64,000 nucleotides of DNA from Micromonospora eburnea (GCF_900090225.1 NZ_FMHY01000002.1:3224001-3288000); one strand, 5' to 3'. Positions 1 through 8,525 are shown, counted from the stretch's first letter. A program made the numbers and translations. The notes: generated by a model from the letters alone, not told the origin.

Positions 1-194
1 TCACGGCGGCCCTGTTCACCGCCCACTACGTCAAGACCGGGAACGCGGCGCTGTCGCTGGAGCGTACGGCCTCCAGCGTCTTCGACCTGATCGAGATGAC
101 CTACCGGTCCGGCGAGCGTGAGCTCCAGCTGGTGCAGGCCCAGGAGTTCTACGCTACGCCGCGCATGCAGTTCAGCGCCAAGCAGTTGCGCTGA
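1..194 (+). CDS. Hypothetical protein, C-terminal 63 residues (5' end outside window)
   Basis: The reading frame is open from the window edge to a TGA at 192-194. It gives a 63-residue tail (start TAALFTAHYVKTG, end MQFSAKQLR) with a helical, non-repetitive composition. Third-position GC is high, as in the real genes here, so it looks coding. I do not recognise the family, and no motif identifies a function. The gene must begin to the left of the window. Confidence 0.5.
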   Translation, partial: TAALFTAHYVKTGNAALSLERTASSVFDLIEMTYRSGERELQLVQAQEFYATPRMQFSAKQLR

Positions 195-491
195 GCTCGA
201 CGCGTGTACACCCACGACGATTGAGGGTGCGCCACCGATCCGGTGGCGTACCGGCTCGGGAGTGCCTCGGCGGCTGAGGACCCCGATGCGTACGTCCGCG
301 CTGGAGCCCTCGGCGAGCAGGTCGCGTACGGGTGGGGGAGGCAGCGGGTGCTCGGCGGACCTGGCGGCGAACGTGATGGTCGGGTCACCAGCCAGCCGTG
401 GTGCCGCCCGTCCCTCCACGTCGAGCGCGCTCCAGGACGGCGAGGCTCTGAGATGTCCCCGACCACCCATACGATGGCGGAGTGTCCGCAG

Positions 492-1014
492 ATGTCCACT
501 CGCTCGCCCAGTCTGATCCGGGTGTGGCGGGAGCGGCTGGTCCTGTCGGACGTCGGGCTGCTCTCATACGGGCGTCGCCGCACCAAGGGGCTGCGCCGGG
601 AGGAGCTGGCACAACTGGCCGGCGTGAGCTCGGACTACATCACCAGGTTGGAGCAGGGGCGATGGCAGACGCCATCGCCCCAGGTCGTCGCGTCCCTGGC
701 GCGAGCTCTGCAACTCGACCGCACCGAGGCCGACCTGCTCTATCGGGCCGCCGGCCTGGCTCCGCCCGGCCCGGGAAGGATCTGCCACCACATTCCGGAA
801 CGAGAGCCCACGGTTCGTCGAGCTGTGGGCCGAGGGCAGCGCCGCGGCGCACCGGAGTCTTGTTCTGACGGTCCACCACCCGGACGTCGGCGATATCACC
901 GTCGACAGCGACACGCTGACCGTCCCCGACGCCGACCTGAAGGTGGTCGTTCTAACGGGGGCGGCCGGTAGCGAAGCCGCGGAGCGGCTCGAGCGCCTGC
1001 GTACGGCGACCTGA
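492..1014 (+). pseudogene. MmyB-type XRE regulator, internally deleted and frameshifted
   Basis: The first part (ATG at 492) encodes an XRE helix-turn-helix of the MmyB class, with the motif GLRREELAQLAGVSSDYI followed by LEQGRWQTPSPQV and a leucine-rich segment ending AAGLAPPG. The usual ligand-binding (PAS-like) domain of about 150 residues does not follow. A different frame from about 785 to the TGA at 1014 encodes only the family's C-terminal end (RFVELWAEGSAAAHRS, then HHPDVGDITVDSDTLTVPD and VVLTGAAGS). So both ends survive, while the middle is deleted and the frame is lost. Family members bind DNA and sense small molecules; this copy should not make a full product. The 297 bp upstream (195-491) holds no gene I can support. 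Confidence 0.75.
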
Positions 1015-1153
1015 CCAGGACCGTCGGGTCGACTTCGTTGGGGTGCAGGCGTGCGTGGACGAAGGCGACCATGCCGTCCATGTCCAGGGCGCTGAGAGAT
1101 GTTCCGTTGCGGGGCGCCGTATGACGGGAGAAGCGGGTCCGCACCGCCTGCGG

Positions 1154-1729
1154 TCATGACGGGATCAACTCGCCGACAATCGGGATCAGGGCCTGGCCGG
1201 CGGGGCTGGCCCAGCTTTTGGCGAGTTCGGTGAGGATCATGTTGGTGGAGGTGATCCCCGCGCCGGCGTTCTCCATCCGCCGTAGGGCGACCTCGTCTGC
1301 CCGGGTGCTCATCGATCCTCCGGCGTCGGCGACGACCTGGACCTGGTAGCCCTGGTCGAGCGCGGTCAGGGTCGGATACACCGTGCAGACGTCGTTGGTG
1401 ACTCCGGCGATGACCAGGTTGCGGCGGCCAGTCGCGGCCACGGCGGCTGCGAAGGCAGGGTCGTCCATGGCGTTGACCACGCCGGTGCGCTGAATGCGGG
1501 CGGCGTACTCGTCGGGGGCGACGGTGGCGATCTCCGGAGCCAGGGGACCCTGGTCGTGGTCTTCCAGAGACGTCGTCAGGACGAGCGGGCCTTGGCAGCC
1601 TTGGCCAGCGCGACGGCGTTGGCCAGCATCTCGGCGTGATCGGTGGAGCGGACCCCAGCTCATCGTGCCGATCTGGTGGTCGATGAGCAGGATCGCGGTG
1701 TCGTCAGGCGTGAACAGGTTGAGTGACAT
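1154..1729 (-). CDS. Isochorismatase-family cysteine hydrolase with a compensated frameshift pair
   Basis: YcaC-like cysteine hydrolase of the isochorismatase fold, about 191 residues from the ATG at 1729. The N-terminal strand carries the catalytic Asp (ILLIDHQIGTMSW), and the Cys nucleophile lies in VTNDVCTVYPTLTALDQGY. The stretch 1588-1655 is out of frame. The alternate frame reads WVRSTDHAEMLANAVALAKA, the sequence expected for the family, while the annotated frame reads an arginine-rich nonsense segment. One extra G in a GGGG run and one missing base near 1588 cancel out, so the ORF remains open. The part that normally follows the first strand is therefore scrambled and activity is doubtful. 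Substrates of this family are varied and cannot be assigned. Confidence 0.7.
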   Translation of the reverse strand: MSLNLFTPDDTAILLIDHQIGTMSWGPLHRSRRDAGQRRRAGQGCQGPLVLTTSLEDHDQGPLAPEIATVAPDEYAARIQRTGVVNAMDDPAFAAAVAATGRRNLVIAGVTNDVCTVYPTLTALDQGYQVQVVADAGGSMSTRADEVALRRMENAGAGITSTNMILTELAKSWASPAGQALIPIVGELIPS

Positions 1730-1980
1730 CAGAACTCCGCGGGTCGTCTCCTGGTTGCCCCGTTGCTGGTGGCCTTGCGTCACATCGCAGCACCCTCATC
1801 GCCCACGTGGCAGGGAAGAGGCTTCCCTGGTTAACCCCTACCCGCGCGTCGGTGCCGGCTGGTTGCATCTGGCCACCGTCATCGATATCGCCACCCGCCG
1901 CGACGTCGTCCGGATACCGCGATCTTCGCGCTGACCTCGACCAGCCGGTGCGCGTAGGGTGTGAGGGGCGAGGAGGTGAC

Positions 1981-2499
1981 GTGACGACACGGCGGGCCGA
2001 TGCAGCCGGCGGACAGGAGAGCGTCGGGTCGCGTATCCGTCGGCTACGTACCGAGCGGGGGCTGACCCAGCGTGAGCTCGCGGAGCCGCAGTACAGCCGC
2101 GCTTTCCTCGCCGCTGTGGAGGGAGGCGTCCGCAATCCCGGCGACCGGCTGCTGGCGCACGTCGCGCAGCGCCTCGGCGTGGACCCGGACGACCTGCGCC
2201 ACGGCCGGCCACCCGGCGCCGCCACGGCGATGGCCGATGCCCTGCAGGAGGCCCGGCGCGCGTTGTCCCAGGGCAAGATCGCCCACGCGGAGGAGATGTT
2301 CGCCCGGATCTGCACGGACGCCACCGGGTACGCACTGCCGGATCTGGCCTGCTGGGCGACGTACTGGCTGGGGGAGTCCCGGCTGCAGGCCGGTGACCTC
2401 CCTCGGCGCTGGCTGCAATGCACGTCAGGAGGGCGTCGAGTTGCTCAACAGCCGCAGGCGCCGAGCGGCGGAGACTCCGCGAAGATTCTTCTGGCATAG
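1981..2499 (+). CDS. XRE-family regulator, C-terminally truncated
   Basis: GTG start at 1981, preceded by a GAGGAGG ribosome-binding site. Residues 12-70 form an XRE helix-turn-helix (SRIRRLRTERGLTQRELAE, then YSRAFLAAVEGGVRNPGDRL), and residues 85-140 begin a TPR-like helical region (ALQEARRALSQGKIAHAEEM). Relatives usually carry several hundred residues of TPR after this. Here a frame change near 2400 (another frame reads ARQEGVELLN) and then unrelated sequence end the protein at about 172 residues. It is probably a remnant. It may still bind DNA, but the sensing region is gone. Confidence 0.55.
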   Translation: MTTRRADAAGGQESVGSRIRRLRTERGLTQRELAEPQYSRAFLAAVEGGVRNPGDRLLAHVAQRLGVDPDDLRHGRPPGAATAMADALQEARRALSQGKIAHAEEMFARICTDATGYALPDLACWATYWLGESRLQAGDLPRRWLQCTSGGRRVAQQPQAPSGGDSAKILLA

Positions 2500-2662
2500 C
2501 GCGTCGGATCCGGGCCGAGCCGTTCGTAGTACAGGCGAGAGGCGGCCAGGGAGAGCCACCAGGCAAGGGAGCCAGGAGATGGCGCAGTACTTGATCTCGT
2601 TCAATCGCCCGACCGGCCCGCCAGATACACCCACTGAGACGTCGGGTACCAGGGGTGGTCGA

Positions 2663-3334
2663 TCACCCGGCGCTCGCGGTCCCCGTCCCGTTGGGCGGGG
2701 AGGCGAGGTCGTGGGTCTTGTCGCAGGCGGTGGCGAGTCGTTCGTCATGAGTGGCGATGATGACCGTGGTGCCGCTATCGGCGAGCTGTCGCAGCAGTGC
2801 GGTGACATGTTCTCGGTTGTCCGGGTCGAGAGAGGCTGTCGGCTCGTCGGCGAAGAGGACGTCGGCACTCTTGTAGATCGCTCGGGCGATCGCCAGGCGT
2901 TGTTTCTCGCCCCCGGAGAGGTGGGCAGCGAGTTCGGCGCTGCGGCCGGGCAGGCCTGTGCGTTCCAGGGCCATGTCGAGGCGTCGCTGGTCGGCGGGGA
3001 GGCGCCGGCCCAGGATGCTCATCTGCATGGTGGCGTTGAACCCGACGGTCTCGTCGTCGATCACGCCGTAGTCCTGTTGGACGAAGGCAGCGTGGTGGCG
3101 CCAGAACTTCCGCCGTGCCGAATCCCTCCAGCCGGTGGTCTCGACACCGTCGATGCGCACCTGGCCGCGGGTGGGCTGCTGGAGCAGGCCGAGGCAGTGC
3201 AGCAGGGTCGTCTTCCCGCACCCGCTCGGGCCGATGAGGGCAGTCATCTGCCCGCTTTCACAGGTGACTGCCACGTTGTCGAACACCGTGCGAGAGCCGA
3301 TGCGGACTTTCACTCCCCGGGCTTCGATGAGCAT
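2663..3334 (-). CDS. ABC transporter ATP-binding protein (MacB/LolD-like)
   Basis: About 223 residues from the ATG at 3334 (MLIEARGVKVRIG). All nucleotide-binding motifs are present: Walker A GPSGCGKTT, Q-loop VQQDYG, signature LSGGEKQRLAIARA, Walker B VLFADEPTASLD and the H-loop ATHD. The size and the LSGGEKQR signature fit the MacB/LolD subfamily, which pairs with FtsX-type permeases. It lies 35 bp downstream of such a permease on the same strand, so the two form one exporter or mechanotransmission complex at the cytoplasmic membrane. The substrate is unknown; linkage to a two-component system suggests peptide or cell-envelope stress handling. Confidence 0.88.
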   Translation of the reverse strand: MLIEARGVKVRIGSRTVFDNVAVTCESGQMTALIGPSGCGKTTLLHCLGLLQQPTRGQVRIDGVETTGWRDSARRKFWRHHAAFVQQDYGVIDDETVGFNATMQMSILGRRLPADQRRLDMALERTGLPGRSAELAAHLSGGEKQRLAIARAIYKSADVLFADEPTASLDPDNREHVTALLRQLADSGTTVIIATHDERLATACDKTHDLASPPNGTGTASAG

Positions 3335-3369
3335 GTGCGTACGCCTTTCAGTGGCTGGATGCATGTGGG

Positions 3370-5340
3370 CTAGACGGTCCTGTTGATGACGGCGGAAAAC
3401 ATCCATCTGCGCGCGGCGAAGTGGCACAGCGCGGAGATGGCCAGTCCGAGGGAGCCGGCGGTGATGATCAGAGGCGTTCCGGGCGAGTCACGCCACAGCG
3501 TGAGCGCCAAGATGGCTGCGACGAGCGCCAGCCCTACCGCGACTTCGGGGGCCAGCCGGTTGGCGAGGATGCGTACCGCCGAGGTGCCGGCCAGGCGCAG
3601 TTGATAGTCCCGACGGTTATCCAACACGGCTGAGATGACGCTGCCGACCGCGGCAGAGATCACCATCGCAGCCAACATCGCGGCCAGGGAGATGCCGCGC
3701 AGCCATGCGAAGTAGGCCAAGAACTGAGCGAGCAGCAGCCCGTCCTCGGCCATGTACTGCACCCGTACCGCGCCGGTGAGCCCTTCCTCGGCCACCAACT
3801 GCTGGGTTGCCTCCAGACCGGTGAAGATCAGGTTCGACGAGGTGGCGGAGGAGGCGAGAAAGTCTTCGTTGAACATCCCCAACTCGGGCACGACCGCCAG
3901 GACAACCCGATCGAAGAAGACCAACTGTCCACTGCCGCTTCCGACCACAGGCAACGCCAGCTCACCATCGAAGCGGTAGTAGCTCACCGCCTCGACCAGC
4001 TCTCCGGGGTCGGCGCCGGTGTCGCGCTGCCAGATCTCAAGGCTCGGCAGCAGGAAGCTCCGCACCGCCTGGGGCAGATCACCGACGGAAACCGCGGTGA
4101 GGTCAGTGTGGTCGGTCTCGATCAGATCCAACCAGCGTTGGGTGACCAGAGCCAGGCCGCCGTAGCTCTGGCGTTCCTGCCCGCTGAGGTTGAGGTCGTC
4201 CGCTGACCAGGCGTGCGACAGGCTCACCGCGCCGTCCCGCTCGGCCCGCAGCGCCACCGAGGTGACCGGACCCTTGATCTCGTTGAACTCCCCCTCGTTC
4301 GCACCTAGCCGGAAGGTCAGGCCGACCTGGTCTGCCAGGAGACGCCACTGAGCCTGCTCGTCAGCGGCCGCGGTAGCCGCACGCAACGCACCGTAGGCCG
4401 GGGCCACCGCGGAGATGACCAGAACGAACGTCAGCACCTTCATCGCGGTGGCTACAGGCCGATAGCGGCGCACGGCTGGCTCCCGCCGGGCCAACGCTGC
4501 CGTCTTCGGCCAGGAGACCACCGACAGCACCACGACCGCCGCCAGGGTGGCGAAGACCACCAGCAGCTGTAGCAGCGCCAGGGTGGTCATGAAATACGGC
4601 AAGAACCCGGACCCGTGAGCGACTGCGACATAGACAGCGGCAACCGCGTGGACCGCGAGCGCCGACAGAGTGATCGGCGCCGTCAGCCCGATGATGTCTT
4701 CGACCACGATCCGGCTCGGTGCCGTCCCGGCCAGTACCCGAAGCGCACGTTGACGGGCACGTGCGGCGAGCCAGTAGACCGCCACCGTCACGAGCAGGAC
4801 CACCGTGGCGACGAAGCAGGCGGCGAACGCCCCTTCGATAGCGATCATCCGCAGGGTCGCGCCGTGCCCGTCCGACTTCCAGAACTGGCCTACCTGCCGC
4901 TGTGTCAGCCACTCTTGCAGTTCGACCCGCCCTGCCTCGTCACCGGTGATCAGGTAGTGGCCATCGGCGATTGAATGCTCCAGAGCCTCCGGCCCACGCA
5001 CCTGCACGTCTGGCAGGTCCCCGAACCGCACGAGGCGCGCCGGTAGCGTTCTGCGCTCGCCTACCACGGTGAGCACCTGGCCGGACTGATCGGCCCCGAC
5101 ATCACCTGTCACCATGACCAGCCCCAGGTTCAGCTCATCGCTCAACCGGCCCAGCTCGGCGAATGCCTCCTGGTCACTCAGTCCCGACTCGCTGAACTCC
5201 AGTGTCACCGCCGCCGATGCGCCCGATTCCAGCGGCAACGAGCGGTCCCGAAGGTCGGTGAACACCGCCGCGAGCACCGCCATCAGCGCGAACACGACCA
5301 CAGCAACGCCGGCCACGACCCGGCCGTGTAGTGACCTCAA
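3370..5340 (-). CDS. FtsX-like ABC permease, bacteriocin-associated (DUF1430-like)
   Basis: 656-residue membrane protein, probable TTG start at 5340 (MRSLHGRVVAGVAVVVFALM). There is one N-terminal TM helix, then an extracytoplasmic region to about residue 160. A block of TM helices follows (AFAACFVATVVLLVTVAVYW, then more to about 310), with a second extracytoplasmic domain and a terminal FtsX-type four-helix block (from about 540). The layout of large loop, helices, large loop, helices fits the bacteriocin-associated integral membrane (DUF1430) group of FtsX permeases. It partners with the downstream ATPase. The gene is divergent from a sensor kinase, a common arrangement for peptide-antibiotic sensing and detoxification. 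I found no convincing bacteriocin precursor beside it. Confidence 0.78.
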   Translation of the reverse strand: MRSLHGRVVAGVAVVVFALMAVLAAVFTDLRDRSLPLESGASAAVTLEFSESGLSDQEAFAELGRLSDELNLGLVMVTGDVGADQSGQVLTVVGERRTLPARLVRFGDLPDVQVRGPEALEHSIADGHYLITGDEAGRVELQEWLTQRQVGQFWKSDGHGATLRMIAIEGAFAACFVATVVLLVTVAVYWLAARARQRALRVLAGTAPSRIVVEDIIGLTAPITLSALAVHAVAAVYVAVAHGSGFLPYFMTTLALLQLLVVFATLAAVVVLSVVSWPKTAALARREPAVRRYRPVATAMKVLTFVLVISAVAPAYGALRAATAAADEQAQWRLLADQVGLTFRLGANEGEFNEIKGPVTSVALRAERDGAVSLSHAWSADDLNLSGQERQSYGGLALVTQRWLDLIETDHTDLTAVSVGDLPQAVRSFLLPSLEIWQRDTGADPGELVEAVSYYRFDGELALPVVGSGSGQLVFFDRVVLAVVPELGMFNEDFLASSATSSNLIFTGLEATQQLVAEEGLTGAVRVQYMAEDGLLLAQFLAYFAWLRGISLAAMLAAMVISAAVGSVISAVLDNRRDYQLRLAGTSAVRILANRLAPEVAVGLALVAAILALTLWRDSPGTPLIITAGSLGLAISALCHFAARRWMFSAVINRTV

Positions 5341-5474
5341 TTTGCTCTGCCGTCCCTTCCTCTAGGGTCGTTGATCCGGCCGGATCCTGGCCCTCATTTC
5401 TTGAGTTCATTCAACGTGGCTTCGCCATGCCCGCCATCGGACCGTGGCCCGGCATTTTCTTCGGCCTGGGTCCG

Positions 5475-5489
5475 AGGTCTGTCAGACCT
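5475..5489. promoter_or_regulatory. Palindrome in divergent promoter region
   Basis: Perfect 7-1-7 inverted repeat AGGTCTGTCAGACCT, midway in the 190-bp gap between the divergent ABC permease and the histidine kinase gene. It is a plausible binding site for the adjacent NarL-type response regulator or another dimeric regulator. Binding itself is inferred. Confidence 0.4.
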
Positions 5490-5530
5490 GAGACCCATGC
5501 CGTTACCTGTGGCGTAGGTATCATTGGGGG

Positions 5531-6391
5531 ATGAATGAGCGGGGTGTGCGCCGGGCGCGCATTTGGCCGGTCGTGGTCGCTGTGATTCTCGTCGTAATGG
5601 CGGCGTCCTTCGTCTTTGGTCTCACCGCCCGTGCCTGGGCGGTCCTTGCTATCGGCGGCGCTATCGGAATCATCATTTGGGCTCTGCTGGAAATCCGTAG
5701 GGAAAGGGCGCGCCATGAAGCCGATCTTGCCAGGTGGGAGGCTTCTCGGGTGGTGCTGGCCGAACGCGTGCGGATCGCCCGGGAACTGCACGACATCGTG
5801 TCCCACGGATTAGGGATGATCACAGTTCGGGCGGCAACCGCCAGGCACCTGCATTCCCAACACCCGAATCAAGACCAACGAGCGGCGGAACGGTCGCTCC
5901 TGGAGGCTCTTGACGACGTAGAGGAGGTCAGCAGGCAAGCAACTGTCGAATTGCGTCGCATGCTCCAAGCTCTGCGCAATCCCGAGGAAATAGCCCCGCG
6001 ACACCCCACCGAGAACCTGGAGTCTCTGCCCGCGATCATCGCTGATGCGGAATCTGCCGGACTCGACGTCGACCTGGATCAGCCCGACCTGGGAGCCGTG
6101 TCACTTGGTACGCAGGTGGTAGTCTGCGCAGTCATACGCGAAGGCCTGTCCAACGTCACCAGGCACGCTGGTCCCACCCGCGTTCAGGTGTCCCTGCTCC
6201 GTGAGAACGAAACGATCGTAGTGATCATCGATGATGAAGGACCGGGTACGGGATGGTCCAGCAAACCCGGAGTCGGCCACGGCCTCATGGGCCTACGTGA
6301 GCGGATCAAGAGTGTCGGTGGAACGCTTGAAGTTGGTCCCCGCGGTTCCGGCTACCGCCTCTATGCCACGATCCCCGATGATGCGCGATGA
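5531..6391 (+). CDS. NarL-family sensor histidine kinase
   Basis: 286 residues. Two N-terminal TM helices (about 11-31 and 35-54) have almost no extracellular loop. The HisKA_3 dimerisation box has the phospho-acceptor His87 in RIARELHDIVSHGLGMITVR. The HATPase_c domain has an N-box (REGLSNVTRHAG) and the G-box sequence GHGLMGLRERIKSVGGTLEV. The tiny sensor suggests it senses a membrane-embedded signal or relies on the neighbouring ABC transporter. Its stop overlaps the start of the response regulator gene by 4 bp, so the two are translationally coupled. Confidence 0.92.
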   Translation: MNERGVRRARIWPVVVAVILVVMAASFVFGLTARAWAVLAIGGAIGIIIWALLEIRRERARHEADLARWEASRVVLAERVRIARELHDIVSHGLGMITVRAATARHLHSQHPNQDQRAAERSLLEALDDVEEVSRQATVELRRMLQALRNPEEIAPRHPTENLESLPAIIADAESAGLDVDLDQPDLGAVSLGTQVVVCAVIREGLSNVTRHAGPTRVQVSLLRENETIVVIIDDEGPGTGWSSKPGVGHGLMGLRERIKSVGGTLEVGPRGSGYRLYATIPDDAR

Positions 6392-7098
6392 CACTGACCG
6401 TTGATGCAGCCAAGGTGGTCTTGGTCGATGACCACCTCCTTCTGCGCCAAAGCCTCGCTTCCCTCATCGATGCGGATCCGCATCTGGCCGTAGTGGGCCA
6501 AGCCAGCGATGGAATCGAGGCAATCGATACCATTGGCGCCACTCGACCTGACGTGGTCCTCATGGACGTCCGGATGCCGCGACTCGATGGAATCGAGGCA
6601 ACCAGGCGCCTCTGCCGAGACGCAAACCTGTCCCACACTCGGGTGCTTGTGCTGAGCATGTTCGAACTGGACGAGTATGTCTACCAGGCGATACGGGCCG
6701 GAGCCAGCGGATTCCTCCTCAAAGACACGCGCCCCAACGAACTGCTCGATGCCATCAAGCGCACCCACGCCGGAGAGTCCCTCTTTGCCCCCGCAATTCT
6801 GACTCGACTTATCGAGCATTACATAAGCATCCCGCCACAAAGTGCCGCCCAGGAGGCGGTCGGTCGATTGGGGGCGAATCTGACAGGTCGTGAGACCCAG
6901 ATTCTCGAACTGATCGGCCGGGGGTTGTCGAACGAGGAGATATCCCGGCATCTCACCATTTCGATCAAGACTGTGAAGACCCACGTCTCGCATCTACTGA
7001 GCAAACTGTCTGCACGAGACCGTACGCACCTCGTCATCGCCGCCTACGACGCCGGTCTCGTCAGGCCACGACACCGTAACCGCGAAATGTCCGATTGA
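6388..7098 (+). CDS. NarL/LuxR-family response regulator
   Basis: 236 residues. The receiver domain has acidic VDDH near 13-16, phospho-acceptor Asp60 in VVLMDVRMP and Lys in LLKDTRP. The C-terminal LuxR-type helix-turn-helix (about 163-225) contains LTGRETQILELIGRGLSNEE and TVKTHVSHLLSKL. It is the cognate partner of the upstream kinase (ATGA overlap) and probably controls the divergent ABC exporter. The stop codon lies 2 bp before an inserted IS element, so any downstream gene of the original operon has been displaced. Confidence 0.93.
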   Translation: MTLTVDAAKVVLVDDHLLLRQSLASLIDADPHLAVVGQASDGIEAIDTIGATRPDVVLMDVRMPRLDGIEATRRLCRDANLSHTRVLVLSMFELDEYVYQAIRAGASGFLLKDTRPNELLDAIKRTHAGESLFAPAILTRLIEHYISIPPQSAAQEAVGRLGANLTGRETQILELIGRGLSNEEISRHLTISIKTVKTHVSHLLSKLSARDRTHLVIAAYDAGLVRPRHRNREMSD

Positions 7099-7123
7099 TA
7101 CAGAGGTTGAATGGTCAGGGTTA
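7099..7123 (+). repeat. IS630 left inverted repeat with flanking TA
   Basis: 25 bp including the target TA. It is a perfect reverse complement of 8258-8282. Confidence 0.9.
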
Positions 7124-7166
7124 GGGTGTGGTCGATGCGGCGTGTCGACGTGACCGTGGCCGGTGG

Positions 7167-7673
7167 ATGGCGTATCTGGTTCGGGTGCGCTATCCGGATG
7201 GTGGTGGGCTGACGGCCGAGGGTCGGGTCCGGCGTGAGGCGGTGCGGTTGCAGGCGGCGGCGCTGTTGAGTCAGGGCGTGTCGGTGTCGGAGATCGCCGG
7301 GCGGTTGCGGGTGTCGCACAACGCCGTCTACGTGTGGCGGCGGCGGTGGCTGGCCGACGGTGCGGCTGGGTTGGCGTCGAAGGGTCCTTCAGGTTCGGCG
7401 TGTCGGCTCACTGGCCAGCAACTGGACCAGCTTGCCGCCGCGTTGGAGGAGGGGCCGGCCGCGCACGGCTGGGCCGAGGACCAGCGTTGGACCCTGGCCA
7501 GGGTGGCGGAGTTGATCGTCCGGCTGTTCCGGCAGCGGTACACCCTGCGCGGGGTGTCGTTGTTGTTGCACCGGATCGGGTTCAGCCCGCAGGTGCCCAA
7601 GCATCGGCCGGTCGAACGCGACGAGGCGGCGATCGCGACCTGGCGGCGGGAGGTGTGGCCGCAGGCAAAATGA
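7167..7673 (+). CDS. IS630 transposase, N-terminal part (helix-turn-helix, ORF A)
   Basis: From the ATG at 7167 (MAYLVRVRYPDGG), about 168 residues. It holds the DNA-binding half: two helix-turn-helix/winged-helix blocks (SQGVSVSEIAGRLRVSHNAV; RYTLRGVSLLLHRIGFSPQ). The frame stops at a TGA (7671-7673) inside GCAAAATGATGG. The downstream catalytic half is in the -1 frame, and its ATG at 7670 overlaps this stop. A single transposase would come from -1 slippage on the A run; alternatively two chains come from stop-start coupling. Confidence 0.82.
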   Translation: MAYLVRVRYPDGGGLTAEGRVRREAVRLQAAALLSQGVSVSEIAGRLRVSHNAVYVWRRRWLADGAAGLASKGPSGSACRLTGQQLDQLAAALEEGPAAHGWAEDQRWTLARVAELIVRLFRQRYTLRGVSLLLHRIGFSPQVPKHRPVERDEAAIATWRREVWPQAK

Positions 7674-8260
7674 TGGCGGCCGAGCGTGGCGCGTGGATCT
7701 GCTTCGAGGACGAGGCAGGTCACACGCTTCGGCCGTCCAAGGCCCGGACCTGGGCGCCACGTGGGCGGACACCGGTGATCCCGATGTCCGGTAAGGGTTC
7801 CGGCCGCATCTCGGTGGCCGGGCTGGTCTGCGTCAAGCCCGGACAACGAACGCGCCTGCTGTACCGGGTGAAGGTCCACCGTCCCCGCAAGGGCGAGCGG
7901 CGCAGCTTCGCCGAGACGGACTACGCCGCCCTGCTGGATGCCGCTCACCAGTACCTCAAGGCGCCGATCGTGCTGATCTGGGACAACCTCAACACCCACG
8001 TCAGCGTCGCCATGCGCGAACTTGTCGCGAACCGCGACTGGCTCCACGTGATCCAGCTACCCGCCTACGCCCCCGACCTCAACCCGACCGAAGGCGTCTG
8101 GTCACACCTCAAACGCAGCCTGGGCAACCTCGCCGTGACCGGCGTCGACCACCTCGCCGCGGTGGTGAAGAACCGGCTCAAGCGCATCCAGTACCGCCCC
8201 GACCTCCTGACCAGCTTTCTCACCCACACCGGTCTAACCCTCGACCCAGAACCGCCGTAA
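7670..8260 (+). CDS. IS630 transposase, catalytic DDE part (ORF B)
   Basis: About 196 residues from the ATG at 7670. The DDE triad is visible: Asp in WICFEDEAGHTLRP, Asp in VLIWDNLNTH and Glu in APDLNPTEGVWSHLKRSL. All three are intact, so the element could be active if the two frames are joined by the -1 slip at the A run before 7670. Confidence 0.85.
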   Translation: MMAAERGAWICFEDEAGHTLRPSKARTWAPRGRTPVIPMSGKGSGRISVAGLVCVKPGQRTRLLYRVKVHRPRKGERRSFAETDYAALLDAAHQYLKAPIVLIWDNLNTHVSVAMRELVANRDWLHVIQLPAYAPDLNPTEGVWSHLKRSLGNLAVTGVDHLAAVVKNRLKRIQYRPDLLTSFLTHTGLTLDPEPP

Positions 8261-8282
8261 CCCTGACCATTCAACCTCTGTA
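8258..8282 (-). repeat. IS630 right inverted repeat with flanking TA
   Basis: 25 bp including the target TA. It is a perfect reverse complement of 7099-7123 and overlaps the transposase stop codon. Confidence 0.9.
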
Positions 8283-8525
8283 GTGCCAGTGCCGAGGCGA
8301 ATCGGACACGGCCCATCACCGGGTACCCGTGCCGGGCGATGATCTCGGCGAGGATCAGGCCGCCCTTTGCAGGTCGCGTCCCGCCTCCCTCAATGCCGGT
8401 TACCTGCCCTGGTCGTGGTCCTGGCTGGACAGCGGGGCGATGGCCAACCGGCCCGGCTCCCACCGAAGGACTCAGCCCCGCGTCACACTGCGCAGTGCTC
8501 ACTATGTGGTGGGGATGTCCGCGCA

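Larger units (their letters stand above)
7101..8280 (+). mobile_element. IS630-family insertion sequence, 1,180 bp, complete ends
   Basis: The element is bounded by perfect inverted repeats (CAGAGGTTGAATGG inward at the left, its complement at the right). A TA dinucleotide lies just outside each end, matching the TA target duplication of the IS630/Tc1 group. Inside are two overlapping reading frames for a DDE transposase. The perfect ends argue for a recent insertion. It sits immediately after the response-regulator stop codon. Confidence 0.88.

Noticed and set aside
195..491. Minus-strand stretch reading like a HEAT-type helical repeat (VRDLLAEGSSADVRIGVLSR)
   Set aside because: Suggestive composition, but no start, no clear stop boundaries and overlap with a real plus-strand end. 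It is too short to support.
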